Shown one piece after another: positions 33,062 through 44,262 of a DNA stretch of 64,000 nt. Position 1 is the stretch's first letter, and each line of letters begins with the position of its first letter. This DNA comes from Rhodobacterales bacterium (GTDB taxonomy: Bacteria > Pseudomonadota > Alphaproteobacteria > Caulobacterales > Hyphomonadaceae): contig JACXUV010000012.1 of the NCBI GenBank assembly GCA_014763715.1, positions 1 to 64,000 on the forward strand, given 5' to 3'. The notes beneath the pieces are model-generated. The model was not told the DNA's origin, ran no database searches, and saw only the letters and a program-made list of their open reading frames with translations. Both the position numbers and the translations under genes were made by a program.

Positions 33062-34492
33062 TCAGCCTGCCGTTTGCAGCTTTGCGGCAAGCTCTCCGGC
33101 ATAGCGGGTGATGTCGCCTGCGCCGAGGCAGACCACCATCCCGCCTGCCTGCGCATGCGCCCGGATCACGTCCGGAAGACTGTCGAGCGAGTCCAGCAGG
33201 GAAACCGACCGGTGCCCATGACGGCGGATGGAGGCCACCAGGCTCTCCGCATCATATCCCTCTATCGGGCTTTCACCGGCCTCATAGACAGGCGCAACAA
33301 GAACCTCGTCCGCCTGATCGAAGCACCGGGAGAATTCCTCGAACAGGTCCCGCAACCGCGTGTAACGGTGCGGCTGGCACACGGCGATCAGCTGGCCCTG
33401 CCCCTGCATCGCGCGAGCCGCTTTCAGCACGGCCGTGATCTCCACCGGGTGGTGCCCATAATCGTCGATAATCCGCACAGGCGCTTCGCCCGGCACAGGC
33501 GTCCACTCACCGACAGACGTGAAGCGCCGCTTCACGCCGCCAAAGCCGATCAGCGCCTTGCGGATCTGTTCGTCCGTTGCGCCCAGCTCCAGCGCCACAG
33601 CAATGGCCGCCAGGGAGTTCTGGACATTGTGCTCCCCCGCCATTGGCAGGGTCAGTCCCTCGATCAGGCGCGGCATGGCAGAGCCCGGACGGCGCAGGGC
33701 CACATCGAAATGCGCTCCGGCAAGGTCTGTCTGCAGGTTGACGGCGCGGATATCGGCCTGGCGGTTGAAGCCGTAAGTGATGCGCCGGCGGTCTGTCACA
33801 CGGGCAGCAAGTGCCTGCACTTCCGGGTGATCCGTGCAGAGAACAGCAAAGCCGTAGAAGGGCAGGTTTTCCACGAACGTATCGAAAGCTTCGCGCAGCT
33901 TCTCCATGGTGCCGTAATGGTCCATGTGCTCCGGGTCGATATTGGTGACGATGGCGCAGGTTGGGTGCAGCTTCGCAAAGGTGCCGTCGCTCTCATCGCT
34001 CTCGACGACCATCCAGTCGCTCTCGCCCGCCTTGTAGTTCGAGCCATAGGCGTGGATGATCCCGCCATTGATGACAGTCGGGTCGATGCCTGCTCCATCC
34101 AGCAAGGCCGCGACCATGGACGTCGTCGTCGTCTTGCCATGCGTGCCCGCAACACAGACCGTGTATTTGAGGCGCGTTATCTCAGCCAGCATGTTCGCCC
34201 GGCGCACCACCGGGATACCAGCCGCACGCGCGGCGGCCACTTCCGGATTGTCGCCCTTGATGGCGGAGGAGATGATGACCGTTCCGGCGCCTTTGACGTT
34301 CTCGGCCTTGTGCCCGATGAACACTTTCGCACCGCGCTGGCGCAGGCGTTCAATGTTGTCGGAATCCTTGATGTCCGAGCCCTGCACATCATAGCCCATG
34401 GTCAGCATCACATCGGCGATGCCGGACATGCCGATGCCGCCGATGCCGACAATATGGGCCGGGCCGAGATCAAAAGGTGTGGGGGATGCCAT
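33062..34492 (-). CDS. murC: UDP-N-acetylmuramate--L-alanine ligase
   Basis: 476 residues, cytoplasmic Mur ligase adding L-Ala to UDP-MurNAc. N-domain [20 protein letters not shown] loop [17 protein letters not shown], and central FNRQADIRA and [11 protein letters not shown] motifs are intact. Last dcw gene present, 65 bases after murG. Confidence 0.97.
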   Translation of the reverse strand: MASPTPFDLGPAHIVGIGGIGMSGIADVMLTMGYDVQGSDIKDSDNIERLRQRGAKVFIGHKAENVKGAGTVIISSAIKGDNPEVAAARAAGIPVVRRANMLAEITRLKYTVCVAGTHGKTTTTSMVAALLDGAGIDPTVINGGIIHAYGSNYKAGESDWMVVESDESDGTFAKLHPTCAIVTNIDPEHMDHYGTMEKLREAFDTFVENLPFYGFAVLCTDHPEVQALAARVTDRRRITYGFNRQADIRAVNLQTDLAGAHFDVALRRPGSAMPRLIEGLTLPMAGEHNVQNSLAAIAVALELGATDEQIRKALIGFGGVKRRFTSVGEWTPVPGEAPVRIIDDYGHHPVEITAVLKAARAMQGQGQLIAVCQPHRYTRLRDLFEEFSRCFDQADEVLVAPVYEAGESPIEGYDAESLVASIRRHGHRSVSLLDSLDSLPDVIRAHAQAGGMVVCLGAGDITRYAGELAAKLQTAG

Positions 34493-34557
34493 GTCGGAAT
34501 GTCTCCGGATATCTGTTCTGTTTCATGCTGCGCCAAGTCGGGTTGACGGTCGAGATC

Positions 34558-35670
34558 TCAGTGCAGGGCCACTGCTTCGGCAAGATCGGCAAGGTCGCCT
34601 GCCGCGTTCACCTTGGCAGAGCTCTTCGCCGCTTCAGCGCGTTGTTTCAATTCCTCAGGATCTGACAGGCGCGCGGCGATCAACTCGCCCAGCAGAGCTG
34701 GATAGAGGTTCCCCTCAAGGATCATGTCGGCAGCGCCCACATCCGTCAGCGCCTCGGCATTGGCGGCCTGATGGTCGTCCATGGCGATGGCCAGCGGGAT
34801 GAGAATAGACGGCCGGCCAACGGCGACGAGTTCGCTCACCGTCCCTGCCCCGCTGCGTGCGATAACGAGGTGAGCCGCCGCCAGCTTCTCCGGCATGTCG
34901 GAGAAGAAAGGCGCAAGCTCTGCCTCGACCATGACCTTGTCATAGATCTCCTTCACCTTGTCCAACTGCTCTGCCCGTACCTGCTGGATCACCTTCAGGC
35001 GGGCGCGCAAGGGCGCCGGGATATGATTGGCGATGGCCAGCGGCACAGTCTCGCCAATGATCTGCGAGCCCTGGCTGCCCCCGGTAATCAGGAGGGTCAG
35101 CTTTCCATCCGTGGGCGGATACGGCTGTTCGCGCACGGCAAGAATGGGCTCCCGCACCGGGTTGCCCACCGCCTTGTGCGGCTTGCCGCCCGGCAAGCGA
35201 TCGAGACGCTCGAACCCGCTGGCGATAACGCTCGCACTCGACGCCATGTTCCGGTTCACCCGGCCAAGGACGGCGTTCTGTTCATGGATCAGGACCGGCA
35301 CTTTCATGGCCTTCGCCGCTGCAAGGGCCGGAAAGGCCGGATAGCCGCCAAAGCCCGCGACAAGAGCCGGTTTCTGGTCTTTCATGATCCGCTTGGCCAT
35401 GCCGATGCCCGCCTGGATCTTCAGGAAGGCCCCCAGCAGGGTCCACGGCTTGCGGAAGTTGGGGGATGCGGCGAACACCTCTTCCTTCCACTCGGCCGGG
35501 AAGTCGGTGGCATAATGCAGGCCGCGGCTATCGGAGATCAGGCCAACACGCCAGCCGCGCTTGCGCATTTCATCGGCAAAGGCCCTGGCGGGAAACATAT
35601 GCCCCCCGGTGCCACCTGCTGCGATGATGACCAGTTTTCCGCCCAGTTTTCCGTTCGTCTCGTCAGCCAT
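34558..35670 (-). CDS. murG: UDP-GlcNAc:lipid I GlcNAc transferase
   Basis: 370 residues, GT28 enzyme converting lipid I to lipid II at the inner face of the membrane. The Gly loops [14 protein letters not shown] and [10 protein letters not shown] and the donor site [24 protein letters not shown] are present. The ATG at 35670 is preferred: it overlaps the ftsW stop by 8 bases and gives the usual short N-terminus. A longer frame adds 16 residues inside ftsW. Confidence 0.96.
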   Translation of the reverse strand: MADETNGKLGGKLVIIAAGGTGGHMFPARAFADEMRKRGWRVGLISDSRGLHYATDFPAEWKEEVFAASPNFRKPWTLLGAFLKIQAGIGMAKRIMKDQKPALVAGFGGYPAFPALAAAKAMKVPVLIHEQNAVLGRVNRNMASSASVIASGFERLDRLPGGKPHKAVGNPVREPILAVREQPYPPTDGKLTLLITGGSQGSQIIGETVPLAIANHIPAPLRARLKVIQQVRAEQLDKVKEIYDKVMVEAELAPFFSDMPEKLAAAHLVIARSGAGTVSELVAVGRPSILIPLAIAMDDHQAANAEALTDVGAADMILEGNLYPALLGELIAARLSDPEELKQRAEAAKSSAKVNAAGDLADLAEAVALH

Positions 35671-36817
35671 ACCGGCCCCTTGTGCGCGTACCTTGTCCGC
35701 GCACAAGTGCCAGCGCAAGGCCCAGAGTCAATGCCGTGCCGAGCATAGAGGAGCCACCATAGGAAACAAATGGCAACGTCATGCCCTTCGGCGGGATAAG
35801 GGCCAGATTTACCGCCAGGTTTATGGCAGCCTGAAGACCGAAAAGCGTGAAAAGTCCGGCACTTGCCGCACGGGCGTAGCCGTCTTCCACATGGGCAGAT
35901 GCCCGGAAGCCGCGCAGCACGATCAGCGCGAAAGCCGCCAGCAGCACGATGGCCGCCACCAGGCCGAACTCCTCGGCCATGACGGCGAAGATAAAGTCTG
36001 TGTGCGCATCAGGAAGGCGTGCCTTCACGAGACCCTCCCCCGGCCCGACGCCGAACAGGCCGCCCCGCCCGATAGCCTCCGCCGCCCTGTCAATCTGCGA
36101 ATGGTCGCCGTGCTGGACATTGGCAAAGCCCCGGATCCGGTCGCGCACGTGCGGCAGCAGTGCATAGAGCAGGCCGCCCAGCGCGACGCCGCCGCCGGCA
36201 AAGGCTGCGCCCCAGCGCCAGGGTAGGCCGCTGACAAAGAAGGTGACGATAAAGGCAACGGTCAGCAGGAAGGACTGGCCGACATCCGGCTGCAGCAAGA
36301 AAAGGCCCACTGTCACGGCGAAGAAGATAAACGCCACGATCTCCCAGATCCGGTTCGGGTAGAGTTCGCGCTGCGCCAGCAGCCAGCCGGAGATAACGAT
36401 CAGCGCCGGTTTGGCCACCTCTGAAGGCTGCAGCGAAAACCCGGCAATCCGGATCCAGCGATGCGCGCCCTTCGCCTCGTGTCCGCCGCCGACGAGGATG
36501 TAGACCATCAATCCGATACAGCCGAACAGCAGCACCGCCGCGAAGCGCCGTGCCCAGGCCCGGTCCAGCATGCTCGTGCCCAGCAACAGGATCACACCGG
36601 CCGCAGCAAACATCGACTGGCGCATGGGAAAGAAATAAGGGTTCTCATAGCCGATGCGCGCTGCCGCGCTCGGACCAGCCGCCAGTGACATCAGCAGACC
36701 GATCGCCATCAGGAAGAACGCCCCCGCCAGGAGGCCCCAATCGACTGTTCGCCGCCATTCCGTGAACCAGGACGTATCTGACCGGGCAAGAAATGGCGCT
36801 GTGGCTGTATAGCTCAA
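35663..36817 (-). CDS. ftsW: septal peptidoglycan polymerase FtsW (SEDS family)
   Basis: 384 residues, ten membrane helices. The SEDS signatures [20 protein letters not shown] and [21 protein letters not shown] are clear. With FtsI it polymerises septal glycan from lipid II. It overlaps murD upstream by ATGA and murG downstream by 8 bases. Confidence 0.97.
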   Translation of the reverse strand: MSYTATAPFLARSDTSWFTEWRRTVDWGLLAGAFFLMAIGLLMSLAAGPSAAARIGYENPYFFPMRQSMFAAAGVILLLGTSMLDRAWARRFAAVLLFGCIGLMVYILVGGGHEAKGAHRWIRIAGFSLQPSEVAKPALIVISGWLLAQRELYPNRIWEIVAFIFFAVTVGLFLLQPDVGQSFLLTVAFIVTFFVSGLPWRWGAAFAGGGVALGGLLYALLPHVRDRIRGFANVQHGDHSQIDRAAEAIGRGGLFGVGPGEGLVKARLPDAHTDFIFAVMAEEFGLVAAIVLLAAFALIVLRGFRASAHVEDGYARAASAGLFTLFGLQAAINLAVNLALIPPKGMTLPFVSYGGSSMLGTALTLGLALALVRGQGTRTRGRYG

Positions 36818-38229
36818 GCCAGTTCCCTCAGCTCTGTGGGCATCATCGCCTCCACGATCGACCGGAACGTATCGCCCCGGTGCTCAAAATCGCGGAACTG
36901 GTCGAAGCTCGCACAGGCTGGTGAAAGAAGAATGACCGGATTGTCGATTCCGGCGTTACGGGCGTCACGGAAAGCGGCCTGAACTGCATTTTCCAGCGTA
37001 CCGCAGCCCTGCGCGGGAACTTTCCCCTTCAGCACGGCGGCGAAAGCCTCTTCCGCCTCGCCGATCAGATAGGCTTTGTTGATGCGCGGGAAATACGGCG
37101 TCAGCGGCCCGATGCCATCGGATTTCGGCACGCCGCCGGCAATCCAGTAGATGTTCTCGTAGGCTTTCAGCGCCTGCTCTGCGGCTTGCGCATTGGTCGC
37201 CTTGGAGTCGTTGATGAAGCGTACGCCATCGATCTCGCCCACGCGTTCCATGCGGTGTGCGAGGCCCGGGAAGGATCTGAGGCCCGCCATGATCGTCCGC
37301 AGGTCGAGTCCCAAGGCACGGCAGGCTGCGTAGGCCGCCACGGCGTTCTGATGATTGTGCCTGCCCGGCAGCGCGGCACACTCGGCCAGATTGCCGACAA
37401 AGGCCGCATTGCCGCCATTGGAGTCATAAAGCCGTCCGTCCACGGCGCTTACCCCACGGCCAAGCGCGTAGCTGGACGAGACCTGAACCACTTTCGCCGG
37501 GCCGCGCGCGGCTAGACCGATCGCGATGGACTGGGTGATGACATCGTCGAACCCGACCACGGCGGTATCGCGCTCTGTCTGGTTCTGGAAAATGCGCATC
37601 TTGGCGGCCTGATAGCCTTCCATGCCGCCGTGACGATCCAGGTGATCCGGGCTGATGTTCAGGAGGACAGCCACATCGCAATGCAGGCTCTTCACCAGGT
37701 CCAGCTGGTAGGAGCTGAGTTCCAGCACATAGATCGCATTGGCATGCAGGGGCGCAAGGTCCAGCACGCCAGTGCCGATATTGCCGCCGATCCGCGCGTC
37801 GCGGCCCGCCTGCTTCAGGATATGCCCGATCAGCGCCGTCGTGGTGGACTTGCCGTTCGTGCCGGTGATCGCGACGATCTTCGGACGGCCGCGCTCCGGC
37901 AGGGCCTGCACGGCGCGGGCGAAGAGTTCCATGTCACCGACGATCGGCACGCCGGTCATCTCGGCCATGCGCACAATCCGGTGCGGTTGCGGGAACTTGT
38001 AGGGAATGCCCGGCGACAGGACGAGTGCGGCAAAGGTCTGCCAGTCGCGCTTGTTGATGTCAGAGAGGGTCAGGCCCGAGGCTTCCGCCTTGCGCCGGGT
38101 CTCTTCATTGTCATCCCACGCATGAACACGCGCGCCGCCGGCCTTCAGGGCCTTGGCAGCGGAAAGGCCGGTGCGGCCAAGGCCGAACACCGCAACATCC
38201 CTTCCTGCGTATTCCGTAATCGGGATCAT
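36814..38229 (-). CDS. murD: UDP-MurNAc-L-Ala--D-Glu ligase
   Basis: 471 residues. N-domain VAVFGLGRTGLSAAKAL, ATP loop AITGTNGKSTTTALIGHIL, and FINDSKATNAQAAEQAL are diagnostic of MurD. It starts 10 bases after mraY, the only non-overlapping junction in the upstream part of the cluster. Confidence 0.97.
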   Translation of the reverse strand: MIPITEYAGRDVAVFGLGRTGLSAAKALKAGGARVHAWDDNEETRRKAEASGLTLSDINKRDWQTFAALVLSPGIPYKFPQPHRIVRMAEMTGVPIVGDMELFARAVQALPERGRPKIVAITGTNGKSTTTALIGHILKQAGRDARIGGNIGTGVLDLAPLHANAIYVLELSSYQLDLVKSLHCDVAVLLNISPDHLDRHGGMEGYQAAKMRIFQNQTERDTAVVGFDDVITQSIAIGLAARGPAKVVQVSSSYALGRGVSAVDGRLYDSNGGNAAFVGNLAECAALPGRHNHQNAVAAYAACRALGLDLRTIMAGLRSFPGLAHRMERVGEIDGVRFINDSKATNAQAAEQALKAYENIYWIAGGVPKSDGIGPLTPYFPRINKAYLIGEAEEAFAAVLKGKVPAQGCGTLENAVQAAFRDARNAGIDNPVILLSPACASFDQFRDFEHRGDTFRSIVEAMMPTELRELA

Positions 38230-38239
38230 GCGCGCTCGC

Positions 38240-39436
38240 TCACCTCAGCTTCAGGGTTGCAAGGCCCGCAAGGGCGAACAGAACGGACACGATCCAGAAG
38301 CGGACGACGACACGGGTCTCCGGCCAGTTCTTCTTCTGGAAATGGTGGTGCAGCGGCGCCATCAGGAAGATGCGCTTGCCTTCGCCGGTCAGGCGGCGGG
38401 TCAGCTTGAACCAGCTGACCTGCATGATCACGGACAGCGCCTCGATCACGAACAGGCCGCCAATCACGACCAGCGCAAACTCATGCTTCGTCGCCACGGC
38501 CACAACGCCCAGCATGCCGCCAAGGCCAAGCGAGCCAGTGTCGCCCATGAACACTTTTGCCGGATAGGCATTGTACCAGAGGAACCCCATGCCCGCGCCC
38601 ATCATGGCGCCCAGCAATACGGCGAGTTCCCCTGCCCCCGGCGCGAACTGGATGCCGAGATATTCGGCGAAGACGAAGTTGCCGGTCAGGTAGGCGATCA
38701 TCGCATAGGAGGCAGCCGCGAACATCATCGGCACGATGGCCAGGCCATCAAGGCCATCGGTGAAGTTCACGGCATTTGCCGCGCCGACCACCACGATCAT
38801 CCCGAACAGGATGAAGAACATGCCGAGCGGCAGGAAGTAATTGTTGATGAAGGGCACAGCCACACCGCCTGAAAAGTCCGGATCGGCTGGGGTCACGCTC
38901 GTCTTCGGGGCGAGGGCTGCGATCTGTTCGGCGAGACCGTTCAAGGCGCCCCATTCGGCATGGCCGGCAGGCGTGTGGGCTCCATGCAGGCCCATGATGA
39001 AGGCACAGGCCACAGCCGCGATGCCGAACCCGGCCAGCAGGCGCACCTTGGCCGACACGCCAGCATCGGTCTGCTTGGTGACCTTGGCATAATCATCCAG
39101 AAAGCCGAGCAGGGCATAGGACAGGGTCACGAACAAGGTGACCCAGATGTAAGGATTATGCAGGTTCGCCCACAGCAGCACGCCAGCCAGCAGGCCCAGC
39201 CAGATCAGGAAGCCGCCCATGGTCGGTGTACCGCGCTTTTCCAGCTGCTGCTCCAGCGAAAGGTCGCGGATCGGCTGGCCCTTGCCCTGACGGGCGCGCA
39301 GGAAATTGATGATCTGGTCGCCAAAGATCACGGTCACCAGGAATGCCGTCACCACGGCCGCCCCAGTGCGGAAGGTAATGTAGTTGAGAACGTTCAGGAT
39401 GCCACTGTCAGTGGCGAGCCATTCATACAGCATCAA
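38240..39436 (-). CDS. mraY: phospho-MurNAc-pentapeptide translocase (lipid I synthase)
   Basis: 398 residues, integral membrane enzyme. The catalytic aspartates are in [10 protein letters not shown] and [11 protein letters not shown], and [14 protein letters not shown] and [11 protein letters not shown] are MraY signatures. It is longer than the usual 360 or so residues because of an Ala/Pro-rich insertion of about 40 residues ([17 protein letters not shown]) between helices at about residues 130-175. ATGA overlap with murF. Confidence 0.97.
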   Translation of the reverse strand: MMLYEWLATDSGILNVLNYITFRTGAAVVTAFLVTVIFGDQIINFLRARQGKGQPIRDLSLEQQLEKRGTPTMGGFLIWLGLLAGVLLWANLHNPYIWVTLFVTLSYALLGFLDDYAKVTKQTDAGVSAKVRLLAGFGIAAVACAFIMGLHGAHTPAGHAEWGALNGLAEQIAALAPKTSVTPADPDFSGGVAVPFINNYFLPLGMFFILFGMIVVVGAANAVNFTDGLDGLAIVPMMFAAASYAMIAYLTGNFVFAEYLGIQFAPGAGELAVLLGAMMGAGMGFLWYNAYPAKVFMGDTGSLGLGGMLGVVAVATKHEFALVVIGGLFVIEALSVIMQVSWFKLTRRLTGEGKRIFLMAPLHHHFQKKNWPETRVVVRFWIVSVLFALAGLATLKLR

Positions 39437-40869
39437 CCAACCCCTGCAGCACCTTCTGTGCCGCTAACCATCTTGCCCATGTCTGCCGCTGCACTCCATT
39501 GGCGCAAACGGTCTGCTAGTCGTCCCATCCCGGATGCATTCGAGCCTTTGATCAAGACCACGTCGCCATCCCGAAGTGCATTTTCCAGTGTATTAAAAAG
39601 TTCGTCGGCCCTGGGCGCCCATACTGCCTGCAGATCCGTCGGAAGGGCCTCTGCCAGGTGAGTCATTTTGTCTCCCGCAAGGAAGACTCCTTCCGCCCCG
39701 GCAGCCACGACATCCGTTGCCAGTCCGGCATGTTCCGCATCCGACCTATCGCCGATTTCCAGCATCTCGCCGAGCGCAACCAGGCGCCGGCCGCTACTGC
39801 GTTGTTTCAGTGAGGAAAGCGCTGCCCGCATGGAGGCCGGGTTGGCGTTGTAGGCATCGTCGATCAGCGTGAACGTGCCGCCACCGGGCAGGGCAAGACG
39901 CTCTGCCGTACCGCGCCCCGGCGGCGGGGCATAGCCGGACAGGGCCTCGGCGCACTCGGCAACAGCTGCGCCCGATTGCGTCGCGGCCAGCAGCGCCGCC
40001 GCCACATTCATTGCCCAATGTTCACCAACCGCTTCCAGCGTCACCTCTACAGGCTTGCCGACCACATCGACACGAACGCGGCTGGTCTTTCCGTCGGTCT
40101 CATAGCTGACAACGCGGGCCGTGGCGTCCGGCGACTTGCCGAACGTCTCCAGATTGCCCGTCGGGCACAGCACGCGCGCCCGGTCTGCCAGATACTCGAA
40201 GAAAGTGTCGTCGGAGGGCAGGATGAACGTGCCACCGGCCTCAAGCCCCGCAAAGATATCGGCTTTTTCGCGGGCCACCGCTTCCAGGCTGCCCAGCCCT
40301 TCAAGGTGGGCCCCGGCGATACAGGTGATCAGACCCGTGTGCGGACGAACCATGCGGCTGCGCGGGGCAATCTCGCCCGGCGTCGACATGCCGATCTCGA
40401 AGACGGCGCGTTCCGTCTCTTCCGGCATCCGGGCCAGCGTCAGCGGCACGCCCCAGTGATTGTTGAAACTTTTCTGGCTCCAGTGCGCCGGGCCAAGCGC
40501 GCGATAGATGCGCGCCAGCATTTCCTTGACGCTGGTCTTGCCTGCCGATCCGGTGATCGCCGTGCGGTGCGCGCCGCAGCGCGCCCGGGCCGCAACGCCC
40601 AGCTGCTCCAGCGCCGTCAGCGTGTCGTCGGTGATGACCTGCGGCCCTTCCCCCTTTTTGCGGGAGACGAGCGCGCCAGCTGCACCGGCGCCAAAGGCTG
40701 CCTCGACGAAGTCGTGCCCGTCGCGCTGGTCCTTCAGCGCAACGAACAGGTCACCCGGCTGGATGGACCGCGTGTCGATCGACACCGTGCCCGTCACCGT
40801 GAACGGCGCCGTGGCCACGCCGCCGGTGGTAAGGGCAATGTCGTCGGAGGTCCAGAGCGGTTTCGTCAT
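39433..40869 (-). CDS. murF: UDP-MurNAc-tripeptide--D-Ala-D-Ala ligase
   Basis: 478 residues. The N-domain [30 protein letters not shown] loop [14 protein letters not shown], and [17 protein letters not shown] motif identify MurF. Overlaps murE by 4 bases. Confidence 0.97.
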   Translation of the reverse strand: MTKPLWTSDDIALTTGGVATAPFTVTGTVSIDTRSIQPGDLFVALKDQRDGHDFVEAAFGAGAAGALVSRKKGEGPQVITDDTLTALEQLGVAARARCGAHRTAITGSAGKTSVKEMLARIYRALGPAHWSQKSFNNHWGVPLTLARMPEETERAVFEIGMSTPGEIAPRSRMVRPHTGLITCIAGAHLEGLGSLEAVAREKADIFAGLEAGGTFILPSDDTFFEYLADRARVLCPTGNLETFGKSPDATARVVSYETDGKTSRVRVDVVGKPVEVTLEAVGEHWAMNVAAALLAATQSGAAVAECAEALSGYAPPPGRGTAERLALPGGGTFTLIDDAYNANPASMRAALSSLKQRSSGRRLVALGEMLEIGDRSDAEHAGLATDVVAAGAEGVFLAGDKMTHLAEALPTDLQAVWAPRADELFNTLENALRDGDVVLIKGSNASGMGRLADRLRQWSAAADMGKMVSGTEGAAGVG

Positions 40870-42308
40870 GCACGCTCCGCTTCCAGCGCTTCCCGCGCCG
40901 TGTCCTGATCGGAGAAGGGGTGAACCTCCTTGCCGATGATCTGCCCGGTCTCGTGACCCTTGCCGGCGATGACCAGCGTGTCGCCCTTCTTCAGCTCTGC
41001 GATGGCCGTGCGGATCGCTTCGCCCCGGTCGCCGATCTCGCGGGCGCCCGGACAGCCGGCCAGCACCTGCTTGCGGATCTCAGCAGCGTTTTCCGTGCGC
41101 GGATTGTCATCCGTGACGATCACGTCGTCGGCCTGCATCGCGGCAATCTCGCCCATCAGCGGACGCTTGCGGGCATCCCGGTCGCCGCCGCAGCCGAAGA
41201 TGACCTTCAGAGTCCCTGCCGTATGCGGGCGCACGGCGCGCAGCAGCACGTCCAGCCCGTCCGGCGTGTGGGCATAATCGACGAACACGGCCGCGCCGGA
41301 CTCCGTCTTGCCGATGAATTCCATCCGGCCCTTCACAGGTTCCAGATGCGTCAGCCCGTCGGCCACCTGGTCGAAATCCATGCCCAGCGACAGGCAGATC
41401 GCGGCAGCGGCCAGCGCATTCAGCGCCTGGAACTCCCCGATCAGCGGCAGTTCCAGCGGCTTCTGTTCCACATCGCGCCAGTAGAGGTTCAGAACCTGCC
41501 CGGTCGCACGCGGCATGATCTCGTCGATCCAGAGGTCCTCGCCGCGCCAGCCGAAGGACACGATCGGCATCTGCTGTCCAAGTGCAGCCGCCTCGAAGTC
41601 GTTGCACTGATCGCTGTCGGCATTGACGATCGCCGGCACGCCCGGCCGTCCCAGTTCGCGGAACAGGCGCAGCTTGGCGGTCAGGTATTCATCCATCGTC
41701 GAGTGATAATCGAGATGGTCCTGCGTGAAGTTCAGGAAGGCGACGGCGGACAGGTCCACCCCATCGAGGCGGTGCTGTTCAAGGCCATGGCTGGAGGCCT
41801 CCATCGCGCAATGGGTCACGCCCTGACGGACAAGTTCCGCCAGCGTTTCGCTAATGGTCACCGGATCCGGCGTCGTATGGCCGACATCGATCCGTCCTTC
41901 AGGCCCGATAGCGCCCAGCGTGCCCATGGAGGCAGACTTCAGCCCGGCCCGCGCCCAGATCTGGCGGCAGAAATCGACCGTGGAGGATTTCCCGTTCGTG
42001 CCGGTCACGGCCACCACGGTTCCCGGCTGGGAATGGTAGAAACGCTTGGCCGCCAGGGCCAGCGCCCGGCGCGGTTCCACGTCGATGACATGCGGCACGG
42101 TAACCCCTTCCGCCCCTGCATCGGACAGAATGGCTGCCGCGCCTTTGGCGATGGCATCCGGAATGAACTGGCGCCCGTCGGTGACGGTCCCATTCAGGGC
42201 CGCGAACAGATAGCCCGGCTTCACACGGCGGCTGTCTGCCGTCATGCCGGTGATGACTGTTTCGCCCTCAGGGGCATCCGGGAAAAGGTCTTTCAGTTTA
42301 CAGGTCAC
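40866..42308 (-). CDS. murE: UDP-MurNAc-L-Ala-D-Glu--meso-DAP ligase
   Basis: 480 residues. ATP loop VAVTGTNGKSSTVDFCRQ. The specificity motif DDNPR (VIVTDDNPRTENA) predicts meso-diaminopimelate, so the peptidoglycan is the Gram-negative A1-gamma type. ATGA-type overlap with ftsI. Confidence 0.97.
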   Translation of the reverse strand: MTCKLKDLFPDAPEGETVITGMTADSRRVKPGYLFAALNGTVTDGRQFIPDAIAKGAAAILSDAGAEGVTVPHVIDVEPRRALALAAKRFYHSQPGTVVAVTGTNGKSSTVDFCRQIWARAGLKSASMGTLGAIGPEGRIDVGHTTPDPVTISETLAELVRQGVTHCAMEASSHGLEQHRLDGVDLSAVAFLNFTQDHLDYHSTMDEYLTAKLRLFRELGRPGVPAIVNADSDQCNDFEAAALGQQMPIVSFGWRGEDLWIDEIMPRATGQVLNLYWRDVEQKPLELPLIGEFQALNALAAAAICLSLGMDFDQVADGLTHLEPVKGRMEFIGKTESGAAVFVDYAHTPDGLDVLLRAVRPHTAGTLKVIFGCGGDRDARKRPLMGEIAAMQADDVIVTDDNPRTENAAEIRKQVLAGCPGAREIGDRGEAIRTAIAELKKGDTLVIAGKGHETGQIIGKEVHPFSDQDTAREALEAERA

Positions 42309-43930
42309 AACGCGGTCCTCTCATCCGATCGGGCGCGGTAGCCGTCACCTGCAGGGCGGAAATCTTCAAAGCGTGGGGCGATGCCGAGCAGCGGCGCGAC
42401 ACGTTCTATGATGCGACCTGCGGTCGGCGCCGCATTCTGGGAAGCTACCGAACCTCCCGGCCCGGCTTTGGGATCATCCAGTGTCACAATCATGGCATAC
42501 TGCGGGCTGTCATAGGGAAAAATCGCCGCAAAGCTGGAGATATTGCGCCCATCATCATAGCCGCCCGGGACAGGCTTCTCCGCCGTGCCCGTTTTCCCTG
42601 CCACGCGATAGCCGGCCACTTCCGCATTCTTGCCCGTTCCGTTCAGCACGGCTTCGCGCATCATTGTGTTCACGATGTCCGCCGTGATGGCCGACATCAC
42701 ACGCACCGGCTGGGGCTTGCGCGTCTCGTCCACGATCAGGGTCGGCACCACCCGCTCTCCCCCATTGGCGAAGGCGGCAAAGGCGGACAGGAACGCCATC
42801 GGCGTCACCGCAATCCCGTGGCCATAGGCCATGGTGGCCGCCGTGAGGTCATCCATCCGCTCCGGCAGGATCGGCGCGGCGCTGCCGGACAGTTCCACAG
42901 GCGACCGCTCCAGCAGGCCCGCGACCTGCAGGAAAGCCTGCTGGCGGCGAGGGCCAAGCTTCTCGTTGATATGGACGGTGCCGATGTTCGAGCTTTCGGC
43001 GATGATCTTCGTAACGTCCGCACGCGACCCGATGGAGTGCAGGTCAGAGATCGTGTAGCCGCGCATCTCAATTGGTGTACGCACGTCGAACATGTCCGTC
43101 GGCTTGATCGCGCCTGCTTCAAGGGCCGCAGCCACCGTCAGCGGCTTGAACACGGAGCCGAGCTCATACAGCGCACCGGTGGCGCGGTTGAGGCGGGAAG
43201 GGTCGTCAATCGCTGTATCGGAGGCCCGGTTGGGATTGAACGGTGGCCAGCTGGCCATGGCGCGAACTTCGCCGGTACGCGCTTCCAGCAGGATGACAGC
43301 AGCGCCATCGAACCCGTCCGCCGCGGCGGAGGCAGCAAGCTCTGCCTCGACGGCCGCCTGTACGCCATTGTCGATGGTCAGGCGCAGCGGTTCGCCGCCC
43401 GCAGCAAGGCGCGCATTCTGGCTGTATTCAATGCCGCCCGCGCCGACGCCGTCCACATTGACTGAGCCCAGCAACTGCCCGGCCAGCGTCCCGCGCGGAT
43501 AGGCGCGGCTGGTTTCTTCCTTGAACCACAGGCCTTCCAGGCCAAGGTCGAACACGGTCTGGCGCTGGCGGGGCGTGAGGCCGCGCTTGACCCAGACAAA
43601 TTCCCGCGACTGGTCGGACAGGCGCTGCGTCAGGGTGTCGACATCAATATCCTGCAGCACGCCGGACAGGCGCGTCGCCACCTCGCGCGGATCCCAGATC
43701 AGCTGCGGATTGGCCACGAGAGAATAGACCGTGACGGATGTCGCCAGCTGTTCGCCATTCCGGTCGACAATGTCAGCCCGCACGATCTGTTCGCCAGCCC
43801 GCGCAACCAGGTCACCGGAATCCCGCCCAGGCGACAGTGCCAGGTAACCGGCCTTGCCGGCCAGCACCACAAACATCGCGCTGAGGCCGAGGCCGACCAG
43901 CCGTGTCCGGTGGCGCGACGCATCCGTCAT
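42305..43930 (-). CDS. ftsI: septal transpeptidase FtsI (PBP3)
   Basis: 541 residues. One N-terminal membrane helix (LGLSAMFVVLAGKAGYLAL), a pedestal domain, then the class B transpeptidase with SVFK (GSVFKPLTVAAAL), SSN (AESSNIGTVHI) and KTG (VAGKTGTAEKP) motifs. Cross-links septal peptidoglycan with FtsW. Overlaps ftsL by 4 bases. Confidence 0.97.
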   Translation of the reverse strand: MTDASRHRTRLVGLGLSAMFVVLAGKAGYLALSPGRDSGDLVARAGEQIVRADIVDRNGEQLATSVTVYSLVANPQLIWDPREVATRLSGVLQDIDVDTLTQRLSDQSREFVWVKRGLTPRQRQTVFDLGLEGLWFKEETSRAYPRGTLAGQLLGSVNVDGVGAGGIEYSQNARLAAGGEPLRLTIDNGVQAAVEAELAASAAADGFDGAAVILLEARTGEVRAMASWPPFNPNRASDTAIDDPSRLNRATGALYELGSVFKPLTVAAALEAGAIKPTDMFDVRTPIEMRGYTISDLHSIGSRADVTKIIAESSNIGTVHINEKLGPRRQQAFLQVAGLLERSPVELSGSAAPILPERMDDLTAATMAYGHGIAVTPMAFLSAFAAFANGGERVVPTLIVDETRKPQPVRVMSAITADIVNTMMREAVLNGTGKNAEVAGYRVAGKTGTAEKPVPGGYDDGRNISSFAAIFPYDSPQYAMIVTLDDPKAGPGGSVASQNAAPTAGRIIERVAPLLGIAPRFEDFRPAGDGYRARSDERTAL

Positions 43931-44262
43931 TCAGGCGCCTCCAGAGAGGCATCACCGGCATCGGCCGCGGGATCTGTTGGCAGGCCGATCAGCGCATCCA
44001 GATCGCGCTCATTCGCCATCTGCTCCGGACGCGGCGGGGCCATGCCCAGCTCGTTGCGGGCATATTCCTCGATCCATTCCCGGCGGCTCATATGGGACAG
44101 CTCGGTCTCCAGCAGCGCCTTTTCGTGACGCGCTTCCTCGATCTGGGCTTCCACCGCCATCAGTTCGGCAGCCGTGTCCTTGGCGCCGTATTTCGCGCGG
44201 TAGAGGCTGAACACCAGCAGCCCGACAATGACGAGACCCAGGATGAATACGCGGCGGCTCAT
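43927..44262 (-). CDS. ftsL: cell division protein FtsL
   Basis: 111 residues. Hydrophobic helix at about residues 5-22 (VFILGLVIVGLLVFSLYRA), then a coiled coil (AAELMAVEAQIEEARHEKALLETEL) and an acidic Pro-rich tail. Identified mainly by position between rsmH and ftsI and this topology. It links FtsQ/B to FtsWI; no ftsB is seen in this window. Confidence 0.88.
   Translation of the reverse strand: MSRRVFILGLVIVGLLVFSLYRAKYGAKDTAAELMAVEAQIEEARHEKALLETELSHMSRREWIEEYARNELGMAPPRPEQMANERDLDALIGLPTDPAADAGDASLEAPE

Noticed and set aside
32093-34546. Plus-strand open frame of 817 codons
   Set aside because: Antisense to murC and the UMF1 transporter, composition typical of shadow frames.
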